Under the pieces are notes generated by a model. That model searched no databases and had not been told where the DNA came from. It saw only the letters and a program-made list of their open reading frames with translations. Of a stretch of 64,000 nt of DNA, positions 33,059 through 42,308 are shown one piece after another. Position 1 is the stretch's first letter; the number at the start of each line of letters is the position of its first letter. The position numbers and the translations under genes were made by a program. This stretch comes from an uncultured Victivallales bacterium (GTDB lineage: Bacteria > Verrucomicrobiota > Lentisphaeria > Victivallales > UBA1829): the NCBI GenBank assembly GCA_944390795.1, contig CALXRI010000008.1:1-64000 (forward strand). The letters run 5' to 3'.

Positions 33059-36000
33059 ATGCCCAAGGATTTTGTTCATCTTCATCTGCATACCGATTAC
33101 AGCCTGCTGGACGGCGCCTGCCCGATCTCCTGGGCGAAACTCAAGGACGCCGAAGGAAAGCTTGACCTCGTCACCGCGGTCAAAAACGCCGGCATGAAGG
33201 CGTGCGCGATCACCGATCACGGCGTCATGGGAGGATGCCTCGAATTTCACAACGCGATGAAAAAAGCCGAGCTCAAGCCGATTATCGGATGCGAAACCTA
33301 TGTGGCTCCCGGCAGCAGCGAACAGCGCGACAGCACGGTCGCCCACATCAAGGGATACCATCTGATCCTGCTCGCGAAAAACAATGTCGGCTATCACAAT
33401 CTCTGCCACATCATCTCCGACGCCCACACGCGCGGATTCTACTACAAGCCGCGGACCGACAAGGCCTTCCTCGCCGCGCACGCCGAAGGCCTCATCGCCT
33501 CGAGCGCGTGTCTGGCCGGGGAGATCGACTGCGCAATCCGCGATTCCGGCATGGAGGCGGCGAAAAAGGTTCTCTACGAATATCTCGACATCTTCGGGAA
33601 GGAAAACTTCTATATCGAGCTGATGTATCACAATCTTCCCGAGCAGAAGGAGGTCAACCGGGGCCTGATCGCGCTGGCAAAGGAGACGGGAGTCCCTGTC
33701 ATCGCCACGAACGACGTGCACTACCTCCGGCGCGAAGACGCGAAGGCGCATGAAGTCATGCTCTGCATCCAGACCCGCACCACGATGGCGGACGAGCGGC
33801 GGATGCGCATGGAGTCCGACGAGTTCTATTTCAAAAATGGCGACGAGATGTTCGCCATTTTCGGAAACGAGATTCCCGAAGCGCTGACCAACACCGTCGA
33901 AATCGCCGAACGCTGCGATGTCACAATCGGCTATGAGAATCATTATCCGGAGTATGAGCCGCCCGCCGAGTTCGTCGCGACCCTCGACATGGACGCGATC
34001 CGGAAGGAGGCGGCGGCAGCGGCCGTCGCGGATCTCAAAAAGGAAAAGGAGAAAGACGGCGATGCCGCAGAGCCGACAAAGGCGGAAGTGGAATACCGGA
34101 CCGAGCGTGAAGTCATTCTTCGCAAGACGGGGGCGTATCTGCGGAAGATCTGCCTCTACGGGACCGGTGAGAACTCCGTCTGCGGCTACCTGAAGAAATA
34201 CGGCTACGATCCCTTCAATCCTCCCGAGGACAAAAAGGCGGACGCGGAACTCAAGCTCAAGCGTCTGGATTACGAGCTGAGCGTCATCATGCGCACGAAA
34301 TACCCGAGCTACTTCCTCTGCGTCTGGGACTTCATCAACTGGGCGAAGGAGCACGGCATTCCCGTCGGAGCGGGACGCGGTTCCGGCGCAGGTTCGCTGG
34401 TCGCCTATCTCTCCGGCATCACCGACATCGACCCGATCAAGTATGACCTGCTTTTCGAACGGTTCCTGAACCCGGACCGCGTTTCGCCGCCCGACTTCGA
34501 CACGGACTTCTGCGAACGCCGCCGCCAGGAAGTGATCGATTACGTGATCGGGAAATACGGGGCGGACTCCGTCTCCCAGATCGGCACCTACGGGCAGCTG
34601 AAGGCGAAAGCGGTTCTCAAGGACGTCGCACGCGCGCTGAGCCGCTCTCCGGCGGACGGGAACATGATTACCAAAACCGTCCCGGACGATCCGAAGATGA
34701 CCCTCTCCAAAGCCGTGAAGGAGTCGCCCGAACTCAAACAGCTGCTGGATCAGGAGGAGTGGGTGCGCGAAGTCTTCCGCTATGCACGCCCCCTGGAAAT
34801 GCTGAACCGCCAGATGGGAATTCATGCCTGCGGCGTCATCATCTCCAACCAGCCGCTGGCGAATCTGCTTCCGCTGGGGCGCGGCGCACATGACGAGGTC
34901 ATCACGCAGTATACCGCGCCGCTCTGCGAATCCGTCGGACTGCTGAAAATGGACTTTCTCGGTCTCCGGACGCTGACGCTCATTCAGGACGCCCTGGACA
35001 ATATCCGCAAGTCGCGCGGCATTGAAATTGATCTCGACAAAATCTCGCTTGAGGATCAGGCGACCTTCGATCTCCTGAACCGGGGCGACACGGTCGCCGT
35101 GTTCCAGCTCGAGTCCGGCGGGATGCAGAATCTCTGCCGCCAGTTCCGCGTGGAGAGCATCAAGCACATCATCGCGCTTCTGGCGATCTACCGGCCCGGC
35201 CCGATGCAGTTCATCCCGCTCTTCGTCGGGCGCAAGCTCGGGACCATGCCCGTCGAATACGACCATCCGCTGATGGAGCAGTATCTCAAGGAGACCTACG
35301 GGATCATGCTTTATCAGGAGCAGATCATGCAGGTCGTGCAGGTGCTCGCCGGATTCTCACTCGGGCAGGCGGACATTCTCCGCCGCGCGATCGGCAAGAA
35401 AAAAATCAAGGACATGGAGGCTCAGCACGATAAATTCATCGAAGGATGCCTCAAGACCAACAATATTCCGAAGGATCTGGCGGAAACCATCTGGGAGAAC
35501 ATCAAGAAATTCGCCGACTACGGTTTCAACAAATCCCACTCCGCCGCCTACGGGCTGCTCTCCTACCGCACAGCCTACCTCAAGGCGAACTACAGACCCG
35601 AATTCATGGCGGCTGTGCTGACAAGCGAACTGTCCAACAGCGAAAAACTCCGTTTCCTCATCAACGAGTGCCGGAGCTCGGGCATTCCGGTGCTTCCGCC
35701 GGACGTCAACCGGAGCGACGTCAACTTCACAGTGGACAACGGCTCGATCCGCTTCGGACTCGGCGCGATCAAAGGATTCGGCGAAGGCGTTTCGCTTGAA
35801 ATCATCAAGGCGCGCGAAGAAGGCGGCGAATTCAAATCGCTTTCCGATCTTCTGGAGCGCACCGGAGGCATGCTGAACACCAAGAGCTGCGAAAATCTGA
35901 TCCGTGCGGGAGCGATGGACTCCTTCGGGCTGAAGCGCTCCCAGCTTGTCGCGATCATCGAACCGTCGATCTCCTCGGCGGCCTCGCGCCGCAGGGACAA

Positions 36001-36865
36001 GGAGATGGGACAGGGAAGCCTCTTCGACATGCTGGAGGGATTCGAGGACTCGGGCTTCGGAAACGTGCCGCCGCCGGACATCCCCGAATTCGACGAATCG
36101 GAAATTCTGAATTCGGAAAAGGAGCTGCTCGGCTTTTACGTCTCCGGACACCCCGTGGCAAAGCATGAAAATTACTTCAGGATATTCTCCACGGCAACCG
36201 TCGGAAAGATCGCCGAAGGGGAAGGCGATGTCGGCGTGCGTGTCGGCGGCATGATAAAGAGTGTCGCCAGGAAAATCAGCAAGCGTGACGGAAAACTCTT
36301 TGCCGTCATTCAATTCGAGGATCTGACAGGTTCCATCGAATGCATGGCATACCCGCGCGTCTACGAGGAAAGCAGATTCCTGATTCACAGGGACGAGAAT
36401 GCCAGAGAGGAAAAAAATGAGGACGGCCATGTTCCCGAAGTCACGCCGATTTTCATCGAGGCCGTCACCAAAAAACAGGAGGAGTCCTCTCCCGTAAGCC
36501 TGGTCGCGGAAAAAATCCTCACATTGGAGGAGGCGATGCGGAAATACAGCCTCGAACTTCACGTCCATGCGTTCGAAGGGGAGGACGATGCGAAAATGCC
36601 GGAACTGCTGAAGCTGATCCGGAAACATCCCGGCAAAACCTCGCTGGTGATCTGCATTCGGGCTCTGAACGGATACAATGTCTTTATCGAAGCGGCACAA
36701 CGCTGCCATGTCTCCGTCTCCCGCGAGCTTCTCGACGGCATCACGCATCTTCTCGGACCGGAACGTTTCCGGATCAAGGCCGACGACAGCGTTCCGCATC
36801 CGCGCCCGAAATTCCAGAAGCCGGCCTGGAAGGAACAGGAGCTGGGAGAATTGCAGAAAACATGA
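33059..36865 (+). CDS. dnaE: DNA polymerase III alpha subunit
   Basis: The 1268-residue protein starts with a PHP domain (H-L-H-L-H-T-D-Y-S at 7-15). The polymerase palm carries G-R-G-S-G-A-G-S and the catalytic D-F-D-T-D-F (near 478-483; the usual form is D-F-D-I-D-F). A helix-hairpin-helix region follows, and an OB-fold domain lies near 1045-1120. It is the replicative DNA polymerase core. AAGGAG is 5 bases before the ATG. The last bases overlap the start of the next gene (ATGA at 36862-36865). A charged insert of about 30 residues (near 320-350, K/E-rich) precedes the palm motif. Confidence 0.97.
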   Translation: MPKDFVHLHLHTDYSLLDGACPISWAKLKDAEGKLDLVTAVKNAGMKACAITDHGVMGGCLEFHNAMKKAELKPIIGCETYVAPGSSEQRDSTVAHIKGYHLILLAKNNVGYHNLCHIISDAHTRGFYYKPRTDKAFLAAHAEGLIASSACLAGEIDCAIRDSGMEAAKKVLYEYLDIFGKENFYIELMYHNLPEQKEVNRGLIALAKETGVPVIATNDVHYLRREDAKAHEVMLCIQTRTTMADERRMRMESDEFYFKNGDEMFAIFGNEIPEALTNTVEIAERCDVTIGYENHYPEYEPPAEFVATLDMDAIRKEAAAAAVADLKKEKEKDGDAAEPTKAEVEYRTEREVILRKTGAYLRKICLYGTGENSVCGYLKKYGYDPFNPPEDKKADAELKLKRLDYELSVIMRTKYPSYFLCVWDFINWAKEHGIPVGAGRGSGAGSLVAYLSGITDIDPIKYDLLFERFLNPDRVSPPDFDTDFCERRRQEVIDYVIGKYGADSVSQIGTYGQLKAKAVLKDVARALSRSPADGNMITKTVPDDPKMTLSKAVKESPELKQLLDQEEWVREVFRYARPLEMLNRQMGIHACGVIISNQPLANLLPLGRGAHDEVITQYTAPLCESVGLLKMDFLGLRTLTLIQDALDNIRKSRGIEIDLDKISLEDQATFDLLNRGDTVAVFQLESGGMQNLCRQFRVESIKHIIALLAIYRPGPMQFIPLFVGRKLGTMPVEYDHPLMEQYLKETYGIMLYQEQIMQVVQVLAGFSLGQADILRRAIGKKKIKDMEAQHDKFIEGCLKTNNIPKDLAETIWENIKKFADYGFNKSHSAAYGLLSYRTAYLKANYRPEFMAAVLTSELSNSEKLRFLINECRSSGIPVLPPDVNRSDVNFTVDNGSIRFGLGAIKGFGEGVSLEIIKAREEGGEFKSLSDLLERTGGMLNTKSCENLIRAGAMDSFGLKRSQLVAIIEPSISSAASRRRDKEMGQGSLFDMLEGFEDSGFGNVPPPDIPEFDESEILNSEKELLGFYVSGHPVAKHENYFRIFSTATVGKIAEGEGDVGVRVGGMIKSVARKISKRDGKLFAVIQFEDLTGSIECMAYPRVYEESRFLIHRDENAREEKNEDGHVPEVTPIFIEAVTKKQEESSPVSLVAEKILTLEEAMRKYSLELHVHAFEGEDDAKMPELLKLIRKHPGKTSLVICIRALNGYNVFIEAAQRCHVSVSRELLDGITHLLGPERFRIKADDSVPHPRPKFQKPAWKEQELGELQKT

Positions 36866-38226
36866 AACGCCTGTTCCACATTCTGATTCTGATTCTGTGC
36901 CTCCCAGCCGCGGCGCAAAACGCGTTCCGCCCGGATTCGGACACTTTGAAGAAACTGGAACTTTCCCTTCCCGGCTGGACACGCGCGGAGTCGCGGTCCG
37001 TCCGCCTGAAAAAACACCCCGCCGCGACAGCATGGCGCATGGTGTTCACCCGCGAAATCGCCGTGCGGAAAGACGCGAAAACCAACCGGCGCGCAAAAGG
37101 AATGCTTCTTGTCTACCTGCTGCGGCAGGATGATCCGGGTCTGCGGGGAAGTCTTCCGGCCACCCTGCTGGAGGACTTCGACTGGGAAAGCAATCCGAAC
37201 GATCTGGAACAGTATGAGATGTATCTCGGTACCGGACGCGGCTGCCACTGGTATGCGAAAACCGATATCGGGCGCCTGAATTTCCTGAAGGAAACCCTGA
37301 AGCTAACTGGCGGCGAGGATATGATGCGGAAAATGGCGGACGCATTGAACGAAGAGGATTTCCAGCTGTATTCCTCCCGCGTGGCCGTCGAATACTTCCG
37401 CGGCAAGGGAGATGCCGCGGTTCCCTACATCCTGCACGCAGCGGCAGAATGGGAGGAGGAATACGGGAAGAATCCGTCCGCCGCCCCGCTGCCGCATCTC
37501 TTCGCGCTGAAACTGGCTGGAGGCCGGAAGGCGCTGGCGGCTCTGATGAAATTCGCCTATTCCACAAAACGGAAAGTCGCCGAAGCCGCCATCGGACGTC
37601 TTCTCACGGAACCCTGCGACGCTCCGGACAGATTTTATCTCACCGTGATGCGAATTCCCATGTTCACGGAAAAAGCGTTGCATGTGTTCCGCCTGAAAAA
37701 GAAGGGGAAGGAGATTCTTCCCGAACTTCGGAAGCTCGCGTCGCGTCCCCGTTCCTTCCAGCAGTATTCCCTTGTGGCGGCGGCCCTGCGGGAGTTCGGA
37801 GAAGGCAAAACCAGCATTCCGGAATATGATTCGGCAAATCACATCATGTTCCGCGTCATGCGCAAGGGAGATACGCCGGACACGCCGATCTTTGTCACGT
37901 TTGAGGACACGACGCTGATTTCCGAAAGCTCCATGGAAGCGGCGGAACGCAGACGGATCGCGGAATTCACCCGGCAGCTCCTCACCTCGCGGGACCGCGA
38001 GGCCGCCATCATCGCGGCGCTGTCGCTGGCCACCTATACGCCGCCGTCCAGGAAAATCTCGGAAGCCTATATGAAGCGCGTTCGCAGAATCGGATGCGAA
38101 CTGCTCCAGAAGATGCCGGTTGACGTGCGTCAGCATGTATTCCAGATGCTGGACAAGAGTCTGACAGACACGCGCGACCGTGCGGCACTGCGCCGGGTGG
38201 CATCCGAAATCGGCGTGCGCCTCTGA
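36862..38226 (+). CDS. Secreted protein of unknown function, translationally coupled to dnaE
   Basis: The 454-residue protein has a signal peptide (about 1-18, ending A-A-A-Q). The mature part is mostly alpha-helical by composition and includes segments reminiscent of HEAT-like repeats (A-V-P-Y-I-L-H-A-A-A-E, E-A-A-I-G-R-L-L, E-A-A-I-I-A-A-L-S). I recognise no catalytic motif. Its start codon overlaps the dnaE stop, with no separate promoter visible, so it must be expressed with the polymerase gene, which is an odd pairing for an exported protein. Confidence 0.72.
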   Translation: MKRLFHILILILCLPAAAQNAFRPDSDTLKKLELSLPGWTRAESRSVRLKKHPAATAWRMVFTREIAVRKDAKTNRRAKGMLLVYLLRQDDPGLRGSLPATLLEDFDWESNPNDLEQYEMYLGTGRGCHWYAKTDIGRLNFLKETLKLTGGEDMMRKMADALNEEDFQLYSSRVAVEYFRGKGDAAVPYILHAAAEWEEEYGKNPSAAPLPHLFALKLAGGRKALAALMKFAYSTKRKVAEAAIGRLLTEPCDAPDRFYLTVMRIPMFTEKALHVFRLKKKGKEILPELRKLASRPRSFQQYSLVAAALREFGEGKTSIPEYDSANHIMFRVMRKGDTPDTPIFVTFEDTTLISESSMEAAERRRIAEFTRQLLTSRDREAAIIAALSLATYTPPSRKISEAYMKRVRRIGCELLQKMPVDVRQHVFQMLDKSLTDTRDRAALRRVASEIGVRL

Positions 38227-38285
38227 ACACACACCTCCGCTCTGTCCCTCGGCAGCACTGTTCCGCAAAGCCACTTCAAGCGGGA

Positions 38286-38327
38286 CAAAAAAATCCTCAA
38301 ACCTGCTTTTTAATGTCAGATTTGAGG
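38286..38327 (-). terminator. Terminator of the tRNA operon
   Basis: On the minus strand CCTCAAA and TTTGAGG (38321-38327 and 38295-38301) form a 7-bp stem followed by ATTTTTTTG. Confidence 0.8.
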
Positions 38328-38339
38328 CTAAATTCTAAA

Positions 38340-38424
38340 TGGTGGTGGGGGATGGATTCGAACCATCGAAGTCAGCGACAGCAGATTTACAGTCTGCCCC
38401 CTTTGGCCGCTCGGGAACCCCACC
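38340..38424 (-). tRNA. tRNA-Tyr (anticodon GTA)
   Basis: An 85-base class II tRNA with encoded CCA. The acceptor stem pairs GGTGGGG with CCCCACC, the anticodon loop reads CTGTAAA, the long variable arm follows, and the T loop has GGTTCGAATCC. It is the second tRNA of a two-tRNA transcript. Confidence 0.97.
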
Positions 38425-38441
38425 GGACCGTCATGTCAAAA

Positions 38442-38515
<74 letters not shown>

Positions 38516-38540
38516 AACTCCGACTGAGTCATGGGGGATT

Positions 38541-38568
38541 ACTTTACTCTCATTATCATGAAATTCAA
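38541..38568 (-). promoter_or_regulatory. Promoter of the tRNA-Gly/tRNA-Tyr operon
   Basis: On the minus strand TTGAAT, a 16-base spacer and TAAAGT lie 26 bases before the tRNA-Gly 5' end. Confidence 0.6.
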
Positions 38569-38835
38569 GCGTGATTTCTAAAAAAAACAAGATTTCTTCG
38601 CCCCGCTTCCTCCGCGGAATCGGAATTCTCCGCAATCCATTCGTCCGCCGGGCGCTCCGCACGCAGGAGCGGAAATGTATGCAGACGGGAAAGTCCTCTG
38701 CTTTCTCAAACGCAGGCAATTTTCTTCCTCACGACGGCAATCCATCCGGCAAAAATCAGAAAAATACAGAATGCGCCGGCAAACGGAACGGCATCAGGCA
38801 TGCAGAACAACGGATGAACTTCTTTTTTTTCATCG

Positions 38836-38877
38836 CATGCTGGAAAAGCAGCGGATTCCGGTGTATTTTCCAGCATG
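38836..38877 (+). promoter_or_regulatory. 12-bp inverted repeat enclosing the comEC start codon
   Basis: catgctggaaaa (38836-38847) and ttttccagcatg (38866-38877) are exact reverse complements with an 18-base loop. The right arm ends with the ATG (38875-38877) of comEC. No Shine-Dalgarno sequence is visible. Folding in the mRNA would hide the start codon. Confidence 0.55.
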
Positions 38878-41148
38878 AAATCCGTCGGTTCAGTCAAGAC
38901 AACAGTTTCTCCTCGTAGCGGGATTTCCGCGCTTTCCAAGGAATTTGCGGAAAAACTCCCGTGCGGTGTCGCGCTTGCGGGAATTCTCTGCGCTCTGCTC
39001 CCGGAATACCTGTTCCCCGAACTGAAAACCGCAGCAGTCCTGCTTCCTCCTCTGGCAACTCTGGCCGTTCTGCCGCTTCTCGGAGCGGAACAGACTCTTT
39101 TCAAATTCGCCCTGCCTTCTCTGCTGGCAATGGGTTCCCTCACATGGCATGCGGAATGTCTGAAACGGGATCCGGTCACGGCATTCGCACAGGACCGCCC
39201 GGCTGTCGGCGCAGTTGCGGAACTGACGATAGCCGATCCGTCCGTCTGCGGAGTGCGCCTGCGCTGGATGCCAGCTCCGAAAAACATCTTCTGCCGGATT
39301 GAGCGAGCCAGCTACAGCATTGCGGGGAAATGGCAACAGATCGGCGGGTATGTCATGGTCCGGCTCCCCCGGGAATATCCGATTCTGCGCTACGGAGACA
39401 GGCTGCTTGCCGAAGGCGTGCTGGAAGAGCCGGCTCCGCCTGTCTTTCCCGGCGGGTTCGACTATGGAAGCTATCTGAAAACACGCGGCGTCCGCCGGAT
39501 CTTCCGATTGACCGGGCCGCCGGAAATCATCGGATACAAGCAGACATGCACGGGTAGGCTCCTGGATGTGCGCGACATCCTTCTTGAGCGCCTTCTCTCG
39601 CCGATCGACTCCCTGCCGAACAAAACCCTTGCCGCAGCAATGCTGTTCGGCTGCCGCCAGGGAATTGAATACGAAACCCGCAGGGATTTCATCCGCAGCG
39701 GCACAATTCATATTCTTACGGTGAGCGGACTGCACATCGGCATGTTCGCCGGAGTCATGTTTCTGCTGCTTTCCTTTCTGCCCCTCCGGACGCGCTGCCT
39801 TCTGGTTCCGCTTCTGACTGCACTGTATGCATGGAGCACCGGACTGCAGATGCCGGCATTCCGGGCGCTTGCAATGCTCTGTTCATGGTGTTTTCTGCGG
39901 GCTTTCCTGCTGCGCGGAGCAGCGTTGAACTCCGTCTTTCTGGCCTGTGCGCTGCTGCTTGTCTGGAACCCGTTTCAGCTTGCGGACCCCGGGTTCCAGT
40001 ATTCCTTCACGGCGGTGATTTTTCTTGTCGCATCGCTGCCTGCGACGCGCGAATGGGCCGATGCGCTCTTGGAAAAGACCCGCTGGATTCCGGCGGATCA
40101 CACCACACGTGCGGCCTACTGGAGAATCCGCCTCGTCCGATCCGTTTTCGCCGCGCTTGCCGGATGCGTGATCGCATGGGTGGCAAGTTTCGGGCTCACG
40201 CTTCTCTATCAGGGAATCACGGTTCCCTTTTCCGTGCTGGCGAATTTTCTGGTGCTGCCGCTTTCCTGGCTCTGTTTTTTCGTCTTCTGCCTCGGTTCGA
40301 TCCTCGGCGCTCTTTTTCCTCCGCTTCTGCCGCTCGGGACATGGTTCCTGAATCTGCTGGCAGGAATGATCAACGGAGTCTGCGCTTATTTTGCCGGACT
40401 TGGAGAATTCATCCGCCCGGAACCCGCGCCATGGAGTGTGGCGGTCTCCCTGCTCCTTTTCATGACGCTGATTTGTTCCCGGTCGCGCAGAACGGCATTT
40501 TCCGCCCTGGCGCTGCTCGGCATCATTCTTTTTGTCTGGTGCGCGGACCTGTTCCGCATTCCGAAGCCGGAGGCGGCCGTCGTTTCCGGCGGCGGGATGG
40601 AACGCCCCTCCGTTCTGGTCAGTCTCCCGGCATATGATTTCTCGATTCTGGTGAATGCGCCCGACTTCACCCTTGTCCGGGAAGCCGTTGCGCATCTGAA
40701 ACGAAGGGGACACGCTTCCCTCACTTATCTCATTCTCACTTCAGGGCGCGCAACTGAAACCCGGGGTGCGAAATATCTCTTTCCCGTCTTCCGGGTGGAA
40801 AACCTGGTCATGATGAAACCCGCATTCAACGCGGCCGCGGCAAAAGAGGCATATGCGACGGCCTATGAAAACGGCGTCAGGACCTTCTTCCCGGAACGTT
40901 CGGACAAGGGAGAATACCGTTTCCGCTCGCAGGAGGTGCAAACATTCATGAAAAATGGGGATTTTCTGATTGCAATTTCCCGTTTTGCCTTTAAACTAAC
41001 AGTGAAAATCAGGCAGGAGGACCATCGTTTCCGGGTATCTGTCTATGACGGAACGGGAAAATGCACGGATGCGCTGGTGCTGCCGCGGATGCGGGAACGG
41101 AGTCTTTCCATCCTGACGGTTCAAAAAGAGAGTGTAAATCGCTTATGA
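38875..41148 (+). CDS. comEC: ComEC/Rec2 family DNA-uptake channel with degenerate C-terminal domain
   Basis: The protein has 757 residues: N-terminal helices, a DUF4131-like OB region (about 100-220), and the competence domain with S-G-T-I-H-I-L-T-V-S-G-L-H-I-G near 280-294 and many transmembrane helices (to about 555). ComEC conducts single-stranded DNA across the inner membrane in transformation. The C-terminal part (about 570-757) sits where a metallo-beta-lactamase domain is expected, but the H-x-H-x-D-H motif is absent; the matching place reads L-I-L-T-S-G-R-A-T-E. Its stop overlaps the glycosyltransferase start (ATGA at 41145-41148). Confidence 0.9.
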   Translation: MKSVGSVKTTVSPRSGISALSKEFAEKLPCGVALAGILCALLPEYLFPELKTAAVLLPPLATLAVLPLLGAEQTLFKFALPSLLAMGSLTWHAECLKRDPVTAFAQDRPAVGAVAELTIADPSVCGVRLRWMPAPKNIFCRIERASYSIAGKWQQIGGYVMVRLPREYPILRYGDRLLAEGVLEEPAPPVFPGGFDYGSYLKTRGVRRIFRLTGPPEIIGYKQTCTGRLLDVRDILLERLLSPIDSLPNKTLAAAMLFGCRQGIEYETRRDFIRSGTIHILTVSGLHIGMFAGVMFLLLSFLPLRTRCLLVPLLTALYAWSTGLQMPAFRALAMLCSWCFLRAFLLRGAALNSVFLACALLLVWNPFQLADPGFQYSFTAVIFLVASLPATREWADALLEKTRWIPADHTTRAAYWRIRLVRSVFAALAGCVIAWVASFGLTLLYQGITVPFSVLANFLVLPLSWLCFFVFCLGSILGALFPPLLPLGTWFLNLLAGMINGVCAYFAGLGEFIRPEPAPWSVAVSLLLFMTLICSRSRRTAFSALALLGIILFVWCADLFRIPKPEAAVVSGGGMERPSVLVSLPAYDFSILVNAPDFTLVREAVAHLKRRGHASLTYLILTSGRATETRGAKYLFPVFRVENLVMMKPAFNAAAAKEAYATAYENGVRTFFPERSDKGEYRFRSQEVQTFMKNGDFLIAISRFAFKLTVKIRQEDHRFRVSVYDGTGKCTDALVLPRMRERSLSILTVQKESVNRL

Positions 41149-42308
41149 AAGTATGCCATTTCATCACACGCCTGATTGTCGGAGGCGCACAGGAAAACAC
41201 GTTTCTGTCCGCACGCGGACTTGTGGAGGCCGGGCATGAATGCGTTCTGCTGACCGGCCCTTCGGAAGGACGCGAAGGGCAGCTGCTCGGCAAAATGAAA
41301 AATCCCGGAATTGAAATCGTGGAGTCTCCGCTTTTCGTCCGCGAGATCTCTCCGCTCACCGATCTGCGCGCATTGTTTTATCTGCGGGATTTTCTGCGGG
41401 AGCGGAAGTTCGACGTTCTGCACACGCACAGTTCCAAGGCGGGGATTCTCGGACGCGTCGCGGGGCGCATGGCGGGCGTCCCGATGGTGGTGCATACCAT
41501 CCACGGACTCGCCTTCGGCCCCTACGAAAGCCCGCTGAAAAATCTGATTTACATCAATGCCGAACGCTTCGCGGCAAGGAGATGCGACCGGATCTATGCG
41601 GTGGCACAGGCGATGATCGACCAGTGCCTTGCACGCGGAATCGGCCGTCCGGAACAGTACAAGGTCGTCTACAGCGGGATGGAGCTCGACCGCTTTCTGG
41701 AGGCGGAAAGGGACGATGCGCTGCGCCGTTCGCTCGGCATTCCGGACCATTGCAGAGTCGTCGGCGTGATCGCCAGGCTCTTTCCGAGAAAAGGATATGA
41801 GGACTTCTTTCCGGTTGCGGCGAACATCGCGCGGGAACTGCCGGACACGCATTTCCTGATCCTCGGCGACGGTCCGAAACGCTACGAATATGAGGCATGG
41901 ACGGAATCGCTGGGGATCCGCAGCCGTGTCACGTTCGCCGGGCTGGTGCCGCCGGACGAGGTTCCGCGCTATATTGCGCAGATGGATGTCGCCGCGCACT
42001 TCTCGCTCAAGGAGGGACTCCCGCGCGTTGCCGTGCAGGCTCTTGCGGAAGGAAAACCCGTGGTCGCCTATCACCTCGACGGAACACCGGAGGTTGTCAT
42101 CAGCGGAAAGACCGGCTTCACGGTTCCCGCGCGGGATCTGCAGGCGGCGACGGACATGCTGCTCCGGCTCCTGAAATCCCCGGAGGAGGCTTCGGAAATG
42201 GGAGCGCGCGGACGGGAGCTTGTCCGGGAGAAATTCCCCTGGCGGAAAATGTCCGACACTCTGATCCGGGAGTATGAGTCGTTCCTGGGGGAAAAATGTT
42301 CCGCATGA
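41145..42308 (+). CDS. Family 4 glycosyltransferase (GT-B fold)
   Basis: The 387-residue protein begins with the I-T-R-L-I-V-G-G-A-Q-E-N-T loop common to GT4 enzymes. The middle has V-H-T-H-S-S-K-A-G-I-L-G-R, and the C-terminal nucleotide-sugar region has G-V-I-A-R-L-F-P-R-K-G, F-L-I-L-G-D-G-P and the E-G-L-P-R-V-A-V-Q-A-L-A-E-G-K-P-V-V segment. It transfers a sugar from a nucleotide donor onto a surface glycan or lipid. It overlaps comEC upstream by four bases and larE downstream by 13. Confidence 0.9.
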   Translation: MKVCHFITRLIVGGAQENTFLSARGLVEAGHECVLLTGPSEGREGQLLGKMKNPGIEIVESPLFVREISPLTDLRALFYLRDFLRERKFDVLHTHSSKAGILGRVAGRMAGVPMVVHTIHGLAFGPYESPLKNLIYINAERFAARRCDRIYAVAQAMIDQCLARGIGRPEQYKVVYSGMELDRFLEAERDDALRRSLGIPDHCRVVGVIARLFPRKGYEDFFPVAANIARELPDTHFLILGDGPKRYEYEAWTESLGIRSRVTFAGLVPPDEVPRYIAQMDVAAHFSLKEGLPRVAVQALAEGKPVVAYHLDGTPEVVISGKTGFTVPARDLQAATDMLLRLLKSPEEASEMGARGRELVREKFPWRKMSDTLIREYESFLGEKCSA

